Assembly (NCBI GenBank): GCA_032716605.1
Contig: CM064519.1
Location: 32,371,199-32,435,198 of the forward strand
Source: Paralithodes platypus
Taxonomy: Eukaryota; Arthropoda; Malacostraca; Decapoda; Lithodidae
DNA: 64,000 nt
Reading direction: 5' to 3'
Shown here: positions 48,490 to 58,624 of the stretch, piece after piece
Layout: each line of letters opens with the position of its first letter
Position numbering within the stretch: position 1 is the stretch's first letter
Translations under genes and position numbers: made by a program
Notes under the pieces: model-generated
Databases searched by the model: none
What the model was told of the DNA's origin: nothing
What the model saw: the letters and a program-made list of their open reading frames with translations, nothing else

Positions 48490-49175
48490 ATGAAGTATAG
48501 GAGATTAAGAGATACTAGGAGACCATAAATAGACACTAAGAGACTGAAGTACTAGGAGATGATGACATACGGGGATAAATTGAGATAATGCTCGATGATG
48601 AGACTCTTGACTATTATGAGGTACTAGGAAACGGTGAGGAAATACTTGGAGATTATGAAATACTAGTAAATGATGAAGATATGCTGGGAGATGATGAAGA
48701 TATACTAGATGATACGAAGGCACTAGTAGTTAATTAAGAGATACTAGAGTATGACGAGAAGAAATAATGAGATGATAGAGATAATATGAAATAATAGAGA
48801 TACTAAGAGATGATGAAGAGATACTAGATGATTAAGAAATACTATTTGGTAAAGAGATACAAGAAGATATTCTGAGATAATGGTGAGATGATGAGAAGAG
48901 CCTAGGAGAGATTAGAAGATGTTGAGTAGATATTGGGAGACAAAGGGATGATTAATACGGACTAGGAGATATTAAGAGGGTATGTGGTGAAAAGAGACTT
49001 CGAGATGATGAGAAGAGACAAGGAAAGACGTGATGAAGAGAAGATGGTAGGAGACAATAAGAGATAATGAAATGAAATTTAATAATGAGAAGAGACGAGG
49101 AGGTGGTGATGAAAAGAGACCAGGAAGTGATGATGGGGAGAGACTAGAGATGATGAGGAGAGACTAAGGGAGAAA
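48490..49175. repeat. degenerate GAGATGATGAAGAGATACTA-type repeats
   Basis: GAGATACTAGGAGA, GATGATGAAGATATACTAG and GATGAGAAGAGAC phrases recur irregularly for nearly 700 bp. It is an old minisatellite with no consistent period. Confidence 0.65.
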
Positions 49176-49200
49176 AGGAGGAAGGGGTCTGAGAATAAGG

Positions 49201-49430
<230 letters not shown>

Positions 49431-49454
49431 ACTTCTCGAAAGGGTCGAGTCCCA

Positions 49455-49745
49455 AGCATTCTGTTTATCAACTCACCACCTCTGACAAATCCCTTCAATT
49501 TCTTTCTTCACGTTGCAATGTTTCATCTCTTTCACTCTTCTATCGTTGTTACAACAATCAGTGTTCTCCAGTGTTCTCTCAGTGCACACCCATTACCTTA
49601 CGGCGAGTGGGTGGCACCTGCCTTTCAACACAATCCCACTCCTATTCTGTCCAGTCTCCAACCCCAGAATGAAAATAAACGTTCTCTCTTTCTTCTACTC
49701 AACAAGCGATCTCTGGAATCTTTCCTTCATCCTATGATTTAGACT
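49455..49745 (+). pseudogene. RT C-terminal fragment, same family as 19600-20600
   Basis: Coding resemblance begins with FINSPPLTN near 49463, continues in a shifted frame with SLSLFYRCYNNQCS (about 49525-49570), LRRVGG (about 49597) and STQSHSYSVQ, and ends with SDLWNLSFI near 49735. Frameshifts occur near 49498. It is a short, 5'-truncated relic of the retrotransposon family also seen at 19600 and 57981. Confidence 0.65.
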
Positions 49746-50550
49746 GTGTGTTCGTTAATTATGCTCTAAATTCCGGATTGTTTCATTCTAAACTCCCTCC
49801 AGTGGTTATTCAATAATGTTATCTTCAATATATTTCTCCAGTTTCTCCTCTGCCAACAAATTTGGACGAAGGTTATGTTTTTTGGCTCAGTTTGTCTGTT
49901 TGTAGACAAGATATCTCGAAAAGTTATGAAATACTGTTCACGAAATTCGGTGAGAAGATATGGCATGCGGCAAGTAAGAATTTATTCAAATTGGAATGTG
50001 ATCGGTAGAGCGCATTCCTCCGACAGTGTAAGCGGCTCATAAAGCTATAAACCAACGTTCACGAAATTTGCTACCCAGATAGGATATGCGCCAAGGAAGA
50101 TACGATTCCATTTTGGTGGTGATCGGTATAGCACATACTTCTCCAGCGCAGGCGGAGGGATGCGCTCTCTCCAGTGCCTCTCTAGTTATACTGTTTTTGT
50201 CTTCCTATCGGAGATTCGCCGTGTTGTCTGTTTTTTTATTTTATTTTTTGTCTTCTTAACATTAACTAGTCCTATGTGCATTAAATAAAAAAAATCATGA
50301 ATATAAATAATTATTTTCTATTTTAACAGAGAGAGAGAGCGAGAGCGAGATTATGTTGTCAATTGTCACCTACTCCAAACCAAAATCGTATGCCTAATTG
50401 TTCACATAAACGCCATAATACCCTTTCATTATTCCTTATAATTCTCTAGGTATTATTATTTTGTCGTACACACTCCACTTCTCATTCCTTCCGTATTAAT
50501 TCACTCTCCTCGATTCGTTCCGTATTTAAATTTATCCCTCTTTCTTTCCT
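49746..50550. other. no supported gene
   Basis: A phrase similar to GTTCACGAAATTYGGTGAGAA occurs at about 49937 and, diverged, at 50058. This could be a weak duplication. Nothing else was recognised. Confidence 0.45.
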
Positions 50551-50646
50551 CTTGCATACTCTTCTTTCACATTTTCTCTTTTCTTATTTTCCTCTCTCTT
50601 GTCTTTCCTCTTTCTTATCTCTCTCTCCTTTGCTCTTCTCTTTCTA

Positions 50647-50706
<60 letters not shown>

Positions 50707-50760
50707 TTTCTCCTTCGCTCTCTCTTTCGTTCTCTCTTCTCTCTTTTTCTCTCTCTATCT
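50551..50760. repeat. polypyrimidine/(CT)n tract
   Basis: C/T-rich with (CT)n cores at about 50647-50705. Frames are low complexity. Confidence 0.9.
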
Positions 50761-50938
50761 GGAGATGTTAGACAGGGCGGCTCAGTAATGTACACAAAGG
50801 GTTGATAAAAGACATGCTGAAACATGCTCCACAGACACAGACTTTATATGTCCTACTATATTGTGGAGGAAACATAGATATATAGATTTTATAGAGAAGA
50901 GAAATATGGATAAAACATAATAGAGCTAGTTGTAGGAC

Positions 50939-51149
50939 ACACACACACACACACACATGTGTATACATAACAGTATATATATATGATATTATGATATATA
51001 TCTATATTGATATAATATATAGATATAAAATTAATATATATATATATAATATCTACAGTATATATTTAAATAATATATATATATATATATATTATATATA
51101 TACCGTATATATATAAGATATATAATATATATTATATATATATATATAT

Positions 51150-51184
<35 letters not shown>

Positions 51185-51420
51185 AGATAATAATATAATA
51201 TAAATGTATATATAATATATATATATAAATATATATTATATATATATATAAATCTATATATATATAGAGAGAGAGAGAGATAGGGAATGGAAGAGAGAGA
51301 GAGAGAGAAAAAGTACAATGGAGAGAGAGTGGAGATAATACAATGATGTTAGAAGTGTGATGGAGGTTTTAGGTGACTGACTTTAATGAGAGAGAGAGAG
51401 AGAGATGGAGACAGAAAGAG
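50939..51420. repeat. (AC)n, long AT-only tract and (GA)n
   Basis: AC run at 50939-50957, nearly pure A/T at about 50970-51265 with AATATAT variants, then several GA runs between 51266 and 51420. Confidence 0.9.
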
Positions 51421-51608
51421 AGAGAAAGAAATTGTAATCATAGGATAGTAATTATCATAAAAACCGCGGACACAGGACAAAAAATATAAAAACGTGGCAA
51501 CGGTAATTATAAGAATACTTATGATGGCCACAATCATGAAGGAACAGAATGGATATACATATGTAAGTTACAGAAAAATACGAAAACCAAAGTTATCAGT
51601 CACTGATA

Positions 51609-51958
51609 ATATAGGGGTAGTGCTTGGTTGGTCTATATTATATATTTATAATTTAGTTTTGAGTTTCCTCGCTAGACCTCCATTAAGCTTAGAAAAACAC
51701 CCTAGACCCCCTTCAAGTAAATTTGTAAATTTTTCGGTAGAAAAATTCCCGGCCAAAGGCCGGTTCCTCAAATTAGAGGCTCACTATCGCTCGCCAGGAA
51801 AAAATCGACATCTAAAGGGCATGAAAGGTTTTAATATTGTCAAAAGAATGAGGCGAAAGGTCTCAAAATCCAAACTAACGGAACGAACGTCTTAAAATAT
51901 CCAACCGAATACAAAATGAGGGAGAGGAGGCCAGAAAAAAAGTGGTAGTACCCCTTGA
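51609..51958. mobile_element. TTAA fold-back-related element, family II copy c
   Basis: The right end reads AGTGGTAGTACCCCTTGA and the left end GGGGTAGTGCTTGGTTGG, so both ends are slightly decayed and TTAA is not intact. Internal order is CCTCGCTAGACCTCC, the TTTTTCGGTAGAAAAATTCC core, the GGCCAAAGGCCGG hairpin, TCACTATCGCTCGCCAGGA, then the AAAGGTCTCAAAATC and AACGTCTTAAAAT reiterations. It is in opposite orientation to copies a and b. Confidence 0.8.
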
Positions 51959-52235
51959 AGTAATAAAACTTGGAAGATATAACAAGGACTAAGATATGAA
52001 AAGCACAGAGGGTAATGGCGGTGGCAAGTATGAAGTAAAAAAAGTGATGGTCTGCATGAAGTATAAAAGCTGACGATCGAGTATGTTAGTCGAGCGATCA
52101 TCAAAGGTGCGAGTGTTGGAGCGTTGGGAAAGTGGATGCTGTGATTATAGGCAAGCAGTGATAGGCGAGAAAGTGAGAGAGAGAGAGAACAAGCTAGTGG
52201 AATCGGGAGGACCATATGCTTTCATTATTTTATTC

Positions 52236-52568
52236 AAGTACAAAGGAAATCAAGCAACAAGAGGTCTAGTGACCCTTCTAGGCTGCTTGTCCTCCAACAC
52301 TGAGGATCAAGTGTCCAAACAGTGGTTAGAGTGGGTAAGGGAACATTGGAAAGGGGTAATGTCCGTGGCAGGATAGGAAGTTAGTAGGGGACAGATGGGT
52401 TAGTACTGAGGGGAGGTGGATAAAATAAAATATTCATTTACAAACGCAGTCAGTCGCGGGTTTGATGAGAGAGGTCTAGGCGGAGTTTAAATGAATCAAC
52501 GGTGCTGCAGTCTATAACGTCTCGGGGGAAGCCCATCCACAGTTGACAACTCGAGGAAGAAGAAATGC
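52236..52568 (-). mobile_element. CR1 3'-end fragment
   Basis: Nearly the same sequence as 41730-42085, covering the last C-terminal codons, the 3' UTR and one tail unit (AAGTACAAAGGAAATCAAGC at its left end). It differs mainly by single-base losses. A heavily 5'-truncated CR1 insertion or a recombined piece is possible. It joins a family I arm at its right end. Confidence 0.8.
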
Positions 52569-52665
52569 TGGTCGCTATCGCTCGCCAGGAATAAATCGAC
52601 ACCTGATGGGGATAACGTCTTAAAACAGTGGCTAGAATGGGGCCGATGGATACAAGCAGGGAAAG
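52566..52665. mobile_element. family I fold-back element, right arm fragment
   Basis: GTCGCTATCGCTCGCCAGGA through GGATACAAGC is a family I arm with repeated one-base deletions. It has no TTAA end and no partner arm, and it is fused directly to the CR1 fragment. Confidence 0.7.
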
Positions 52666-52993
52666 ACAACATTATATGATCGACTCCGAGATAACCCACC
52701 ACGGTAATGGTACGGAATGCGGTATTTGGGGTATTGCGTAAAATAAGTAGTGGACACGCTGCGGTATGCCAATAATATACGCAATAACCTCTTTGATGGG
52801 GTCGTATTAATAAGCTATATTAAAGAGAGAGAGAGAGAGAGGGGAGGGACAGAGAGAGGAGAGAATGATAATGAGAGAGAGAAGAGTTACAAGGAAATTA
52901 TATGATAGCATTTCAAAGGTGTTGGTGTAAATCCAAGAATATACTGGATGAAGGAACAAAAAAATATTGTACAATAAACTCAGTGCTATGCGG

Positions 52994-52995
<2 letters not shown>

Positions 52996-53026
<31 letters not shown>
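52996..53026. repeat. poly-T tract
   Basis: About 31 T immediately left of a family II element. Confidence 0.95.
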
Positions 53027-53034
53027 CTACTCAC

Positions 53035-53296
53035 TTAACGGTGGGTGCATGGGTTGATATAAAAGGGACAATCATCGCCAACCTGCACATAATTATCTTT
53101 CAAAATTTAGTGTATCGCTCGCCACGAAAAAATCGACACCTAAAGGGCACGAAATGTCTTATTTTTGGTAAAAAAAAATGAGGCGAAAGGTCTCAAAATC
53201 GCCAAACTAACGGAACGAACGTCTTAAAACCTCAAAGCTAATGTGCTAATCATGAGGGAGAAGGGGGTCCACAAAAAGCGAGTACTACCCCCTTAA
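53035..53296. mobile_element. TTAA fold-back-related element, family II copy d, internally deleted
   Basis: TTAA at 53035-53038 and 53293-53296. The right half (TCGCTCGCCACGAAAAAATC to GTACTACCCCCTTAA) matches the family. The core hairpin and most of the left half are missing. Confidence 0.72.
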
Positions 53297-53384
53297 CTTT
53301 GCAAACTGATAGGGTTCTGTCCTACCCCCAGTTCTATTTCTAATGAAACTGGTGTGACAGACCACTCGGCAACACCTTGCAAAG

Positions 53385-53570
53385 AGGATAATAATAATAA
53401 TGATGATGATGTTGATGATACAAAAACAAAAAAAAAAACGATCACTCGGCCACCCCTTGTAAAGAGAATAATAATAATGATAATGTCGATGATAATAAAA
53501 TAATAATAATAATAATAATAATAATAGGAAGAAGAAGAGGAAGAATAATAATAATAATAATAATAAATAA
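53385..53570. repeat. (AAT)n/(GAT)n trinucleotide repeats
   Basis: Two AAT/GAT-rich runs, with the second (53462-53570) directly adjoining the truncated 5' end of the RTE copy. A duplicated GATCACTCGGCCACCCCTTG-like phrase (CACTCGGCAACACC near 53363, CACTCGGCCACCCC near 53443) separates them. Confidence 0.85.
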
Positions 53571-54728
53571 ATGAATTGTGTTGTGGAGAAATATCTGGAG
53601 AAGAAACAAACGGTGTATGTTGCCTTTATGGACTTGGAGAAGGCCTATGACAGAGTGGATAGAGCAGGTTTGTGGAAAGTACTTAGAATATACGGAGTAG
53701 ATGGCAAGTTGCCGAAAGCAGTGAAGAGCATGTATGAGGGTGCAAAGGTGGCAGTACGTGTGGAGAGTGAGCAGAGCGAGTTCTTTGACCTGAATGTTGG
53801 TTTGAAACAGGGGTGTGTGATGTCCCCGTGGTTGTTTACTGTATATATGGATGGAGTCATGAAAGAAATACTATCAAGAGCAGTGGATGTTGGTGTATCG
53901 CTGAAAAGGGAGGGAATTGAGTGGAAGCTACCTATACTGCTGTTTGCGGATGATACAGTTCTGATGAGTGATAATGAATGGGAGTTGCAGGGTCTGGTAA
54001 ATGAGTTTGGAACAGTGTGCGAAAAAACGGAATTTGAAGGTAAATGCGGGGAAGAGCAAGGTTATGGTCTTCGAAAGGGGTGAAGTCACAGAGTGTGAGG
54101 TGAAGCTGAACGGTCAGGCTATGGAGATCGTCAACTCTTTTAAGTATCTGGGCAGTGTGTTGAGTAAAGATGGGACTATGGATGAAGAAGTGCGGGAGAG
54201 GGTACAACAGGGGAAGAGGGTTGTAGGAACGCTAAAAGCAGTAACAAGAAATAGGGTGGTCAGTATGGAAGTGAAGAAGTCCTTGCATGACAGTGTGGTA
54301 ATCCCGACACTGACTTACGGAAGCGAAGCATGGACGTTGGTTGAGAGACTCAGACCAAGAGTGAGAGCAGTGGAAATGAATTACTTAAGGAGTGCGTGCG
54401 GAGTTACATGGAGGGATAGACAGACTAATGAGGAAGTAAGAAGGAGGTGTGTGGTGTGGAGGTAGATGTGCTGGAAAGTGTGAAAAGGAACAACTTGAGA
54501 TGGTTCGGCCATATGGAACGTATGGAAAGCGAGAGAATGACTAAGAGGGTGTACGAGAGCGAGGTGGAGGGACAGAGAGGGAGAGGTAGACCGAATGAGG
54601 GGTGGAAGGATGGAGTGAGGAAGTACATGAACGAAGGCGGTGCTGGTTGGGGGGAGGGGCGTCGACTGACTGGGGGCGGTTCGTTCGTGGCCACCCCTTC
54701 GGGGATCACGGCGTCAGGCAATAGATAG
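53571..54728 (+). pseudogene. RTE-like reverse transcriptase C-terminal half, frameshifted
   Basis: The first frame (to about 54035) has MDLEKAYDRVDR, the FDLNVGLKQGCVMSPWLF block that copy 1 has lost, and LLFADDTVLM with FADD at 53943-53954. An extra base in the A-run near 54027 moves the thumb region into the next frame (to about 54465). A second shift near 54460 moves the LRWFGHMERM and GRGRP C-terminus into another. RT block 1 and everything upstream are missing. Confidence 0.88.
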
Positions 54729-54733
54729 ATAGA
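53571..54733 (+). mobile_element. 5'-truncated RTE-like retrotransposon, copy 2
   Basis: Homologous to 14704-15852 and very similar to it by eye. The 5' junction lies inside an AAT microsatellite, and the 3' end is the same GTCAGGCAATAG plus (GATA)n tail. No target duplication is visible, because the left flank is a simple repeat. Confidence 0.88.
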
Positions 54734-54820
54734 TAGAACAATAGACCCATCCTATTATTGTTATCCAGCCACTGGTAACCAATTAATCCAACAAGACCAT
54801 CTGGCTGTGAAGGACATTAA

Positions 54821-54942
54821 TTAAGGGGGGGGTCACCTATTTTTGTTTTTCTCTCCTTTTCTCTCTTTCTCTGGCTTGTATACATTCGGGCCCATTCAGT
54901 CAACTATTTTAAGACGTTTATCCCAGTCCAGTTGTCGATGGC
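54821..54942. mobile_element. family I fold-back element, left arm only
   Basis: Starts TTAAGGGGGGGTCACC and runs through the arm to CAGTTGTCGATGG. It stops abruptly at the TTAA of the next element, and the rest of the family I copy is not found on the other side. Confidence 0.75.
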
Positions 54943-55270
54943 TTAAGGAGGGAGTTTAGTTTGCTCTCTAAACCTCTATCAAACTTTTAAAAAACACCCA
55001 CAAAACTCCCCTTTGATACAAATTTATAAAATTTTCGATAGAAACATGTCCCGGCCTAAGGCCGATTCCTCTTCAAATACAGGCTCGATATCGCTCGCCA
55101 GGAAAAAATCGACACCTAAATGGCACGAAAGGTCTTAATATTGGCAAAGAAATGGGGCAAAAGGTCTGAAAATCGCCAAACTAATGGGGCGAATGTCTTG
55201 AAATCTCATAACTAATAGGGCTAAACATGAGGGAGGAGGAGGACTCGAAAAACCAACTGTCTCCCCTTAA
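54943..55270. mobile_element. TTAA fold-back-related element, family II copy e
   Basis: TTAA at 54943-54946 and 55267-55270, right end CTGTCTCCCCTTAA. The core TTTTCGATAGAAACATGTCC and hairpin GGCCTAAGGCC are present, followed by TATCGCTCGCCAGGA and three or four AAAGGTCTTAATATTGGCAA-type reiterations. Confidence 0.85.
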
Positions 55271-55429
55271 GAGAGAACCTAATAGTGTATGGTGACTTAG
55301 AACATAGTTATAGAAGTCTTTCCTTAAACAGAGTAAAAATATATATGTTAGTAGTCTGCTTGTAGAGTCTGATGGGCAAATATAATACTGAAAACATGTC
55401 ACCGTTTAAGGACGTATTTAATTGCTCAT

Positions 55430-55731
55430 TTAAGGATTTTTTTTATCATTATTTTATTTTCCTCCCTAGACCTCCATCAAACTTGAACAAAACATCCATT
55501 TAATCCCCCTACTAGATTAATTTGTACATTTTTCGGTACAGGCTCACTATCGTTCGCCAGGAAAAAAATCGATACCTAAATAACACGAAAGGTCTTAATA
55601 TTGACAAAGAAATGGGGCGAAAAGTCTTACAATCGACAACTATGGGGCCAAACGTCTTCAATTTTGAAAACTAATGGGGCTAAACATGAGGAAGAAGGGG
55701 GGGGCCAGAAAAACGACCCATCTCCCCTTAA
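55430..55731. mobile_element. TTAA fold-back-related element, family II copy f
   Basis: TTAA at 55430-55433 and 55728-55731, right end CGACCCATCTCCCCTTAA. The core is shortened: TTTGTACATTTTTCGGTA joins straight to CAGGCTCACTATCG, so the hairpin is deleted. Confidence 0.85.
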
Positions 55732-55868
55732 CATCAACCGGAAACTTTGTGATATTGTTTCTTACGCTTCAAACCAAAAATATTATTCACTCCAAGGGCA
55801 GTTGCAGGAATGAAATGGCAAAGCTCATGAGTAATTTATATGTTGTGTTGTATATTATCATCACCGTG

Positions 55869-55904
55869 CTCTCTCTCTCTCTCTCTTTGTCTGTCTGTCT
55901 GTCT

Positions 55905-55953
<49 letters not shown>
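55869..55953. repeat. (CT)n microsatellite
   Basis: CT runs with a GTCTGTCTGTCT interruption. Confidence 0.95.
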
Positions 55954-55956
<3 letters not shown>

Positions 55957-56269
55957 TCTACCCTTGTTGTATAAGAAAGATGGCCATTACTCTGTGGTGT
56001 GTTTGAGAGAGATGATGATGTGAGATTTTATAGCCTTCTGAGAGAGAGAGAGAGAACAAAGCTGGGTGATAATGCTGGGGATTTCAAAGGTTGGCGTTAA
56101 CGAAGTTTAGTTTACATTGCACCATTTTTATTCTCAAACTTCGCTTTTTTCCACCAAAGTGTCCGGCAGCCGTCCGCGTCTATGAGAAATGTTTTAATGT
56201 TAACACTTTTAATTATATATATATATATATATATACTGTATATACAGTACAGTATATAATATATGTGTT

Positions 56270-56422
56270 AGTAAAGCCAGGTAATACATTTTCTTTAATA
56301 CATACGAGGTTGAAAGAAATGGCAATTTCTGCGTTGGAAATTTTATTATTCAAAGTTTCCAGGTCTCTGATGAGTTTTCGCTGGGTGGCAGGAAGTAGAT
56401 GAATGAAATTAGCAAAATTCAT
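56270..56422 (-). pseudogene. Penelope-like N-terminal coding segment in the left pLTR
   Basis: The minus-strand frame begins MNFANFIHLLPATQRKLIRD and continues LETLNNKISNAEIAISFNLV and a VLPGFTN motif, a pattern seen near the N-terminus of Penelope-type proteins. The same start occurs on the plus strand in the right arm from 57234, where it shifts frame near 57325. It is cut off here by the AT repeat. Confidence 0.6.
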
Positions 56423-56460
56423 GGTGGTACAGGGTTACATTAATGTACATGATGATACAG

Positions 56461-56500
56461 GATATACGACGCGTTTCACTGGACAACCAGCATTATCAAG
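56461..56500 (-). ncRNA. hammerhead-like motif, left pLTR
   Basis: On the minus strand, CTTGATAATG is followed by stem CTGG-TTGT-CCAG and then TGAAACGCGTCGTA. This is the layout of a small hammerhead: a CUGANGA-like box, stem II, GAAA, a minimal stem III and a GUA cleavage triplet. The first box deviates from consensus at two core positions, so activity is doubtful. Confidence 0.4.
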
Positions 56501-56567
56501 TAAGGGTAATAGAATGATATAAAAGGTAAACAGGAAGGGTATATATAGAGGGTGGAGGATCAGAGGA

Positions 56568-57022
56568 TCCTATATGGCATGACGCAGACTCGTCTTTCAC
56601 GTCGGTTAACTCTTCACCTTCAGGCTGGAGCCATCAAAGACCACTATCTCACCCCTAACCACCCCCACCTCACACGCAACGAGTTAGAGAAACACACCAC
56701 CATACTCGATAAAGAAAGTGACCCAAGGAGATTACCTATACTCGAAGCTTTATATATCCAAGCCTTACATCCCAACATCAACAACCAAACTCTGGACCTT
56801 CAGATCCTTCCTTCTGCCAAAAGGCACTATCCTACAGGACCTAACGCCCCCCCTCGCCCCCCGGTGCCCTTGACGCAGCCCCCCGCGCTACCTCCTTCAG
56901 CTTCGTCTTCTGCCGGCGCCACACGTACTACGCAACTTAGGCCACGCCCCTCGACACGCAGCCAATCAGCTTCGACCCCGCCAACCGACCACCACCTTCC
57001 CGCATCCAGTGCGCATGCGTGA
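56568..57022 (+). pseudogene. Penelope-like GIY-YIG endonuclease C-terminus
   Basis: The frame reads YGMTQTRLSRRLTLHLQAGA (the G-x-T-x(3)-L-x(2)-RL signature after the YIG motif), then IKDHY, a LTRNELEKHTTIL segment, RRLPILEALYIQALHPNINN (with the conserved Glu of the GIY-YIG fold) and a Pro/Ser/Thr-rich tail to the stop at 57022. The GIY and most of the YIG motif, and the whole RT, are absent. In an intact element this domain nicks target DNA. Confidence 0.75.
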
Positions 57023-57154
57023 AGCGGTCTCACTTTCTCTCCTAGAATACCCCTCCACCAATAGCAGACTTTTGCCCCCTGATTTTCGCCTCCTCTGATC
57101 CTCCACCCTCTATATATACCCTTCCTGTTTACCTTTTATATCATTCTATCCTTA

Positions 57155-57194
57155 CTTGATAATGCTGGTTGTCCAGTGAAACGCGTCGTATATC
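57155..57194 (+). ncRNA. hammerhead-like motif, right pLTR
   Basis: Identical to the left-arm motif, on the plus strand: TTGATAATG, stem CTGG/CCAG with TTGT loop, GAAAC, GCGTC, GTA. Location in a Penelope pLTR is where such ribozymes are expected. The same two core deviations are present. Confidence 0.4.
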
Positions 57195-57368
57195 CTGTAT
57201 CATCATGTACTTTAATGTAACCCTGTACCACTATGAATTTTGCTAATCTCATTCATCTACTTCCTGCCACCCAGCGAAAACTCATCAGAGACCTGGAAAC
57301 TTTGAATAATAAAATTTCCAACGCAAAATTGCCATTTCTTTCAACCTCGTAACTATGTATTAAAGAAA

Positions 57369-57400
<32 letters not shown>

Positions 57401-57529
57401 TTTTTTTCTTTTTAAGACAAACGATGTGATTCAGTTTAGGATAAACTTATGGGAAAGGATTAATGGAGATAGTTTTTAGCGGTTTGCTTCCTAAAGGTAT
57501 TTCCTATGCTGCATGCATTACATAGTTTT

Positions 57530-57612
57530 GTTTTTGTTTTTGTTCTATGTTTGTGAAGGAGACAAAAGGCAGGTTGCCTGTAGCGAGTGTCTCCCCCAAT
57601 TGAGAGATTGTA
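57530..57612. repeat. DR1 fragment
   Basis: TTTGTGAAGGAGACAAAAGG and GTTGCCTGTAGCGAGTGTC match the left end of DR1 (26215 and 40244). Confidence 0.65.
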
Positions 57613-57622
57613 GGGAACTATT

Positions 57623-57982
57623 AAGAGGAAGTGAGTTGATAAGAGGAAGTGAGTTGATAAGAGGAAGTGAGTTGATAAGAGGAAGTGAGTTGATAAGAGG
57701 AAGTGAGTTGATAAGAGGAAGTGAGTTGATAAGAGGAAGTGAGTTGATAAGAGGAAGTGAGTTGATAAGAGGAAGTGAGTTGATAAGAGGAAGTGAGTTG
57801 ATAAGAGGAAGTGAGTTGATAAGAGGAAGTGAGTTGATAAGAGGAAGTGAGTTGATAAGAGGAAGTGAGTTGATAAGAGGAAGTGAGTTGATAAGAGGAA
57901 GTGAGTTGATAAGAGGAAGTGAGTTGATAAGAGGAAGTGAGTTGATAAGAGGAAGTGAGTTGATAAGAGGAAGTGAGTTGAT
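57623..57982. repeat. 18-bp minisatellite, 20 copies
   Basis: Exactly 360 bp of AAGAGGAAGTGAGTTGAT repeated essentially without variation. On the minus strand the unit reads as the hexapeptide INSLPL, in frame with the RT relic at 57981-58278, whose family has LINSPPL at this point. The plus-strand reading (RGSELI)n has no biological support. Confidence 0.95.
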
Positions 57983-58278
57983 GAGCCGAAATGCTTTTGA
58001 TTCTACTCTTCGAAAAGTGCAGTTTGGGTGGAGCTTCCCCACACATGCGAACAATACCGTACTCAATACAGGGGTGCACTGTGCCCCGATACAGAGCAAG
58101 AAGCTGTGCGGGGGTGAGGAACCCACGGAGACGGTTGAGTACACCTAACTATTGGGAAGTTGTTTTAGCAAGAGTGGTAATATGATCTTTCCAAGAAAGG
58201 TCAGATGAAAAAGATACACCTAGAATATTGAGAGAAGATGAAGGGTTGATTTGTGTATTGTTGAAGTTGAATTGTGTA
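57981..58278 (-). pseudogene. RT C-terminal relic, third copy of the 19600 family
   Basis: Minus-strand frames give FNFNNTQIN, ILGVSFSSDLSWKDHITTLA (about 58230-58170), a stop, LGVLNRLRGFLTPAQLLALY (about 58148-58090), a shift, and VESKAFRLINS, which leads directly into the INSLPL minisatellite. Beyond the array only a few codons of the protein remain before the DR1 fragment. Confidence 0.72.
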
Positions 58279-58294
58279 TTGTATGTGTGGATGA

Positions 58295-58624
58295 ACGAAT
58301 GAAGAATTCTGTGCTAGATGCTAGGGTATATATGGGTATTTGGGGGGGGAGTTGTCTGACCATTATGTAATAGTAGCTAAAATTATTATACAGAAGAAGT
58401 GGGTGAAGAGAGTTAGAGGGAGGTGGAGAGGTTACAGGAGGAGGAGATCAGGGAAAAGAGTTCAAGAGAGCAGTAGAAAGACGACTAGTTAGGTTTGACT
58501 TGGAGGGTATGGAGGAAGTGGAAGAGTTGAGCAAAGTGTTTAGAAATAGATGTGTGCAGCATGTGAGGAGGTATGTGGAGTTAGGAGAAGAGGGAGGGGA
58601 GTGAAGGGTACAGCATGGTGGACT
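58295..58624 (+). pseudogene. RTE-like element, endonuclease end and linker
   Basis: Coding resemblance: DARVYMGIWGG, a frameshift in a G8 run (58342-58349), ELSDHYVIVAKI (the SDH catalytic end of the APE endonuclease), KKWVKRVRGRWRGY and a charged helical linker to GVKGTAWWT at the gap edge. This part lies upstream of the RT segments in the 14434 and 53571 copies, so it may be the same family. The gap hides any RT. Confidence 0.65.

Larger units (their letters stand above)
56289..57370 (+). mobile_element. Penelope-like element remnant with inverted pLTR arms
   Basis: Arms of about 280 bp at 56289-56567 and 57091-57370 are inverted copies of each other. Between them lies the C-terminal GIY-YIG part of a Penelope-type protein. 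The arms themselves encode an N-terminal Penelope-like stretch and carry a hammerhead-like motif. Penelope-like elements are known for LTR-like (pLTR) ends that may be direct or inverted and that carry hammerhead ribozymes. The RT domain is entirely missing. AT repeats flank both sides. Confidence 0.78.

Noticed and set aside
57623..57982. Possible CRISPR-like array
   Set aside because: The repeats abut without spacers, and the context is eukaryotic retroelement DNA.
57513..58148. 211-codon plus-strand frame with (RGSELI)n
   Set aside because: A translated 18-bp minisatellite. The opposite strand is the one in frame with a recognisable RT relic.
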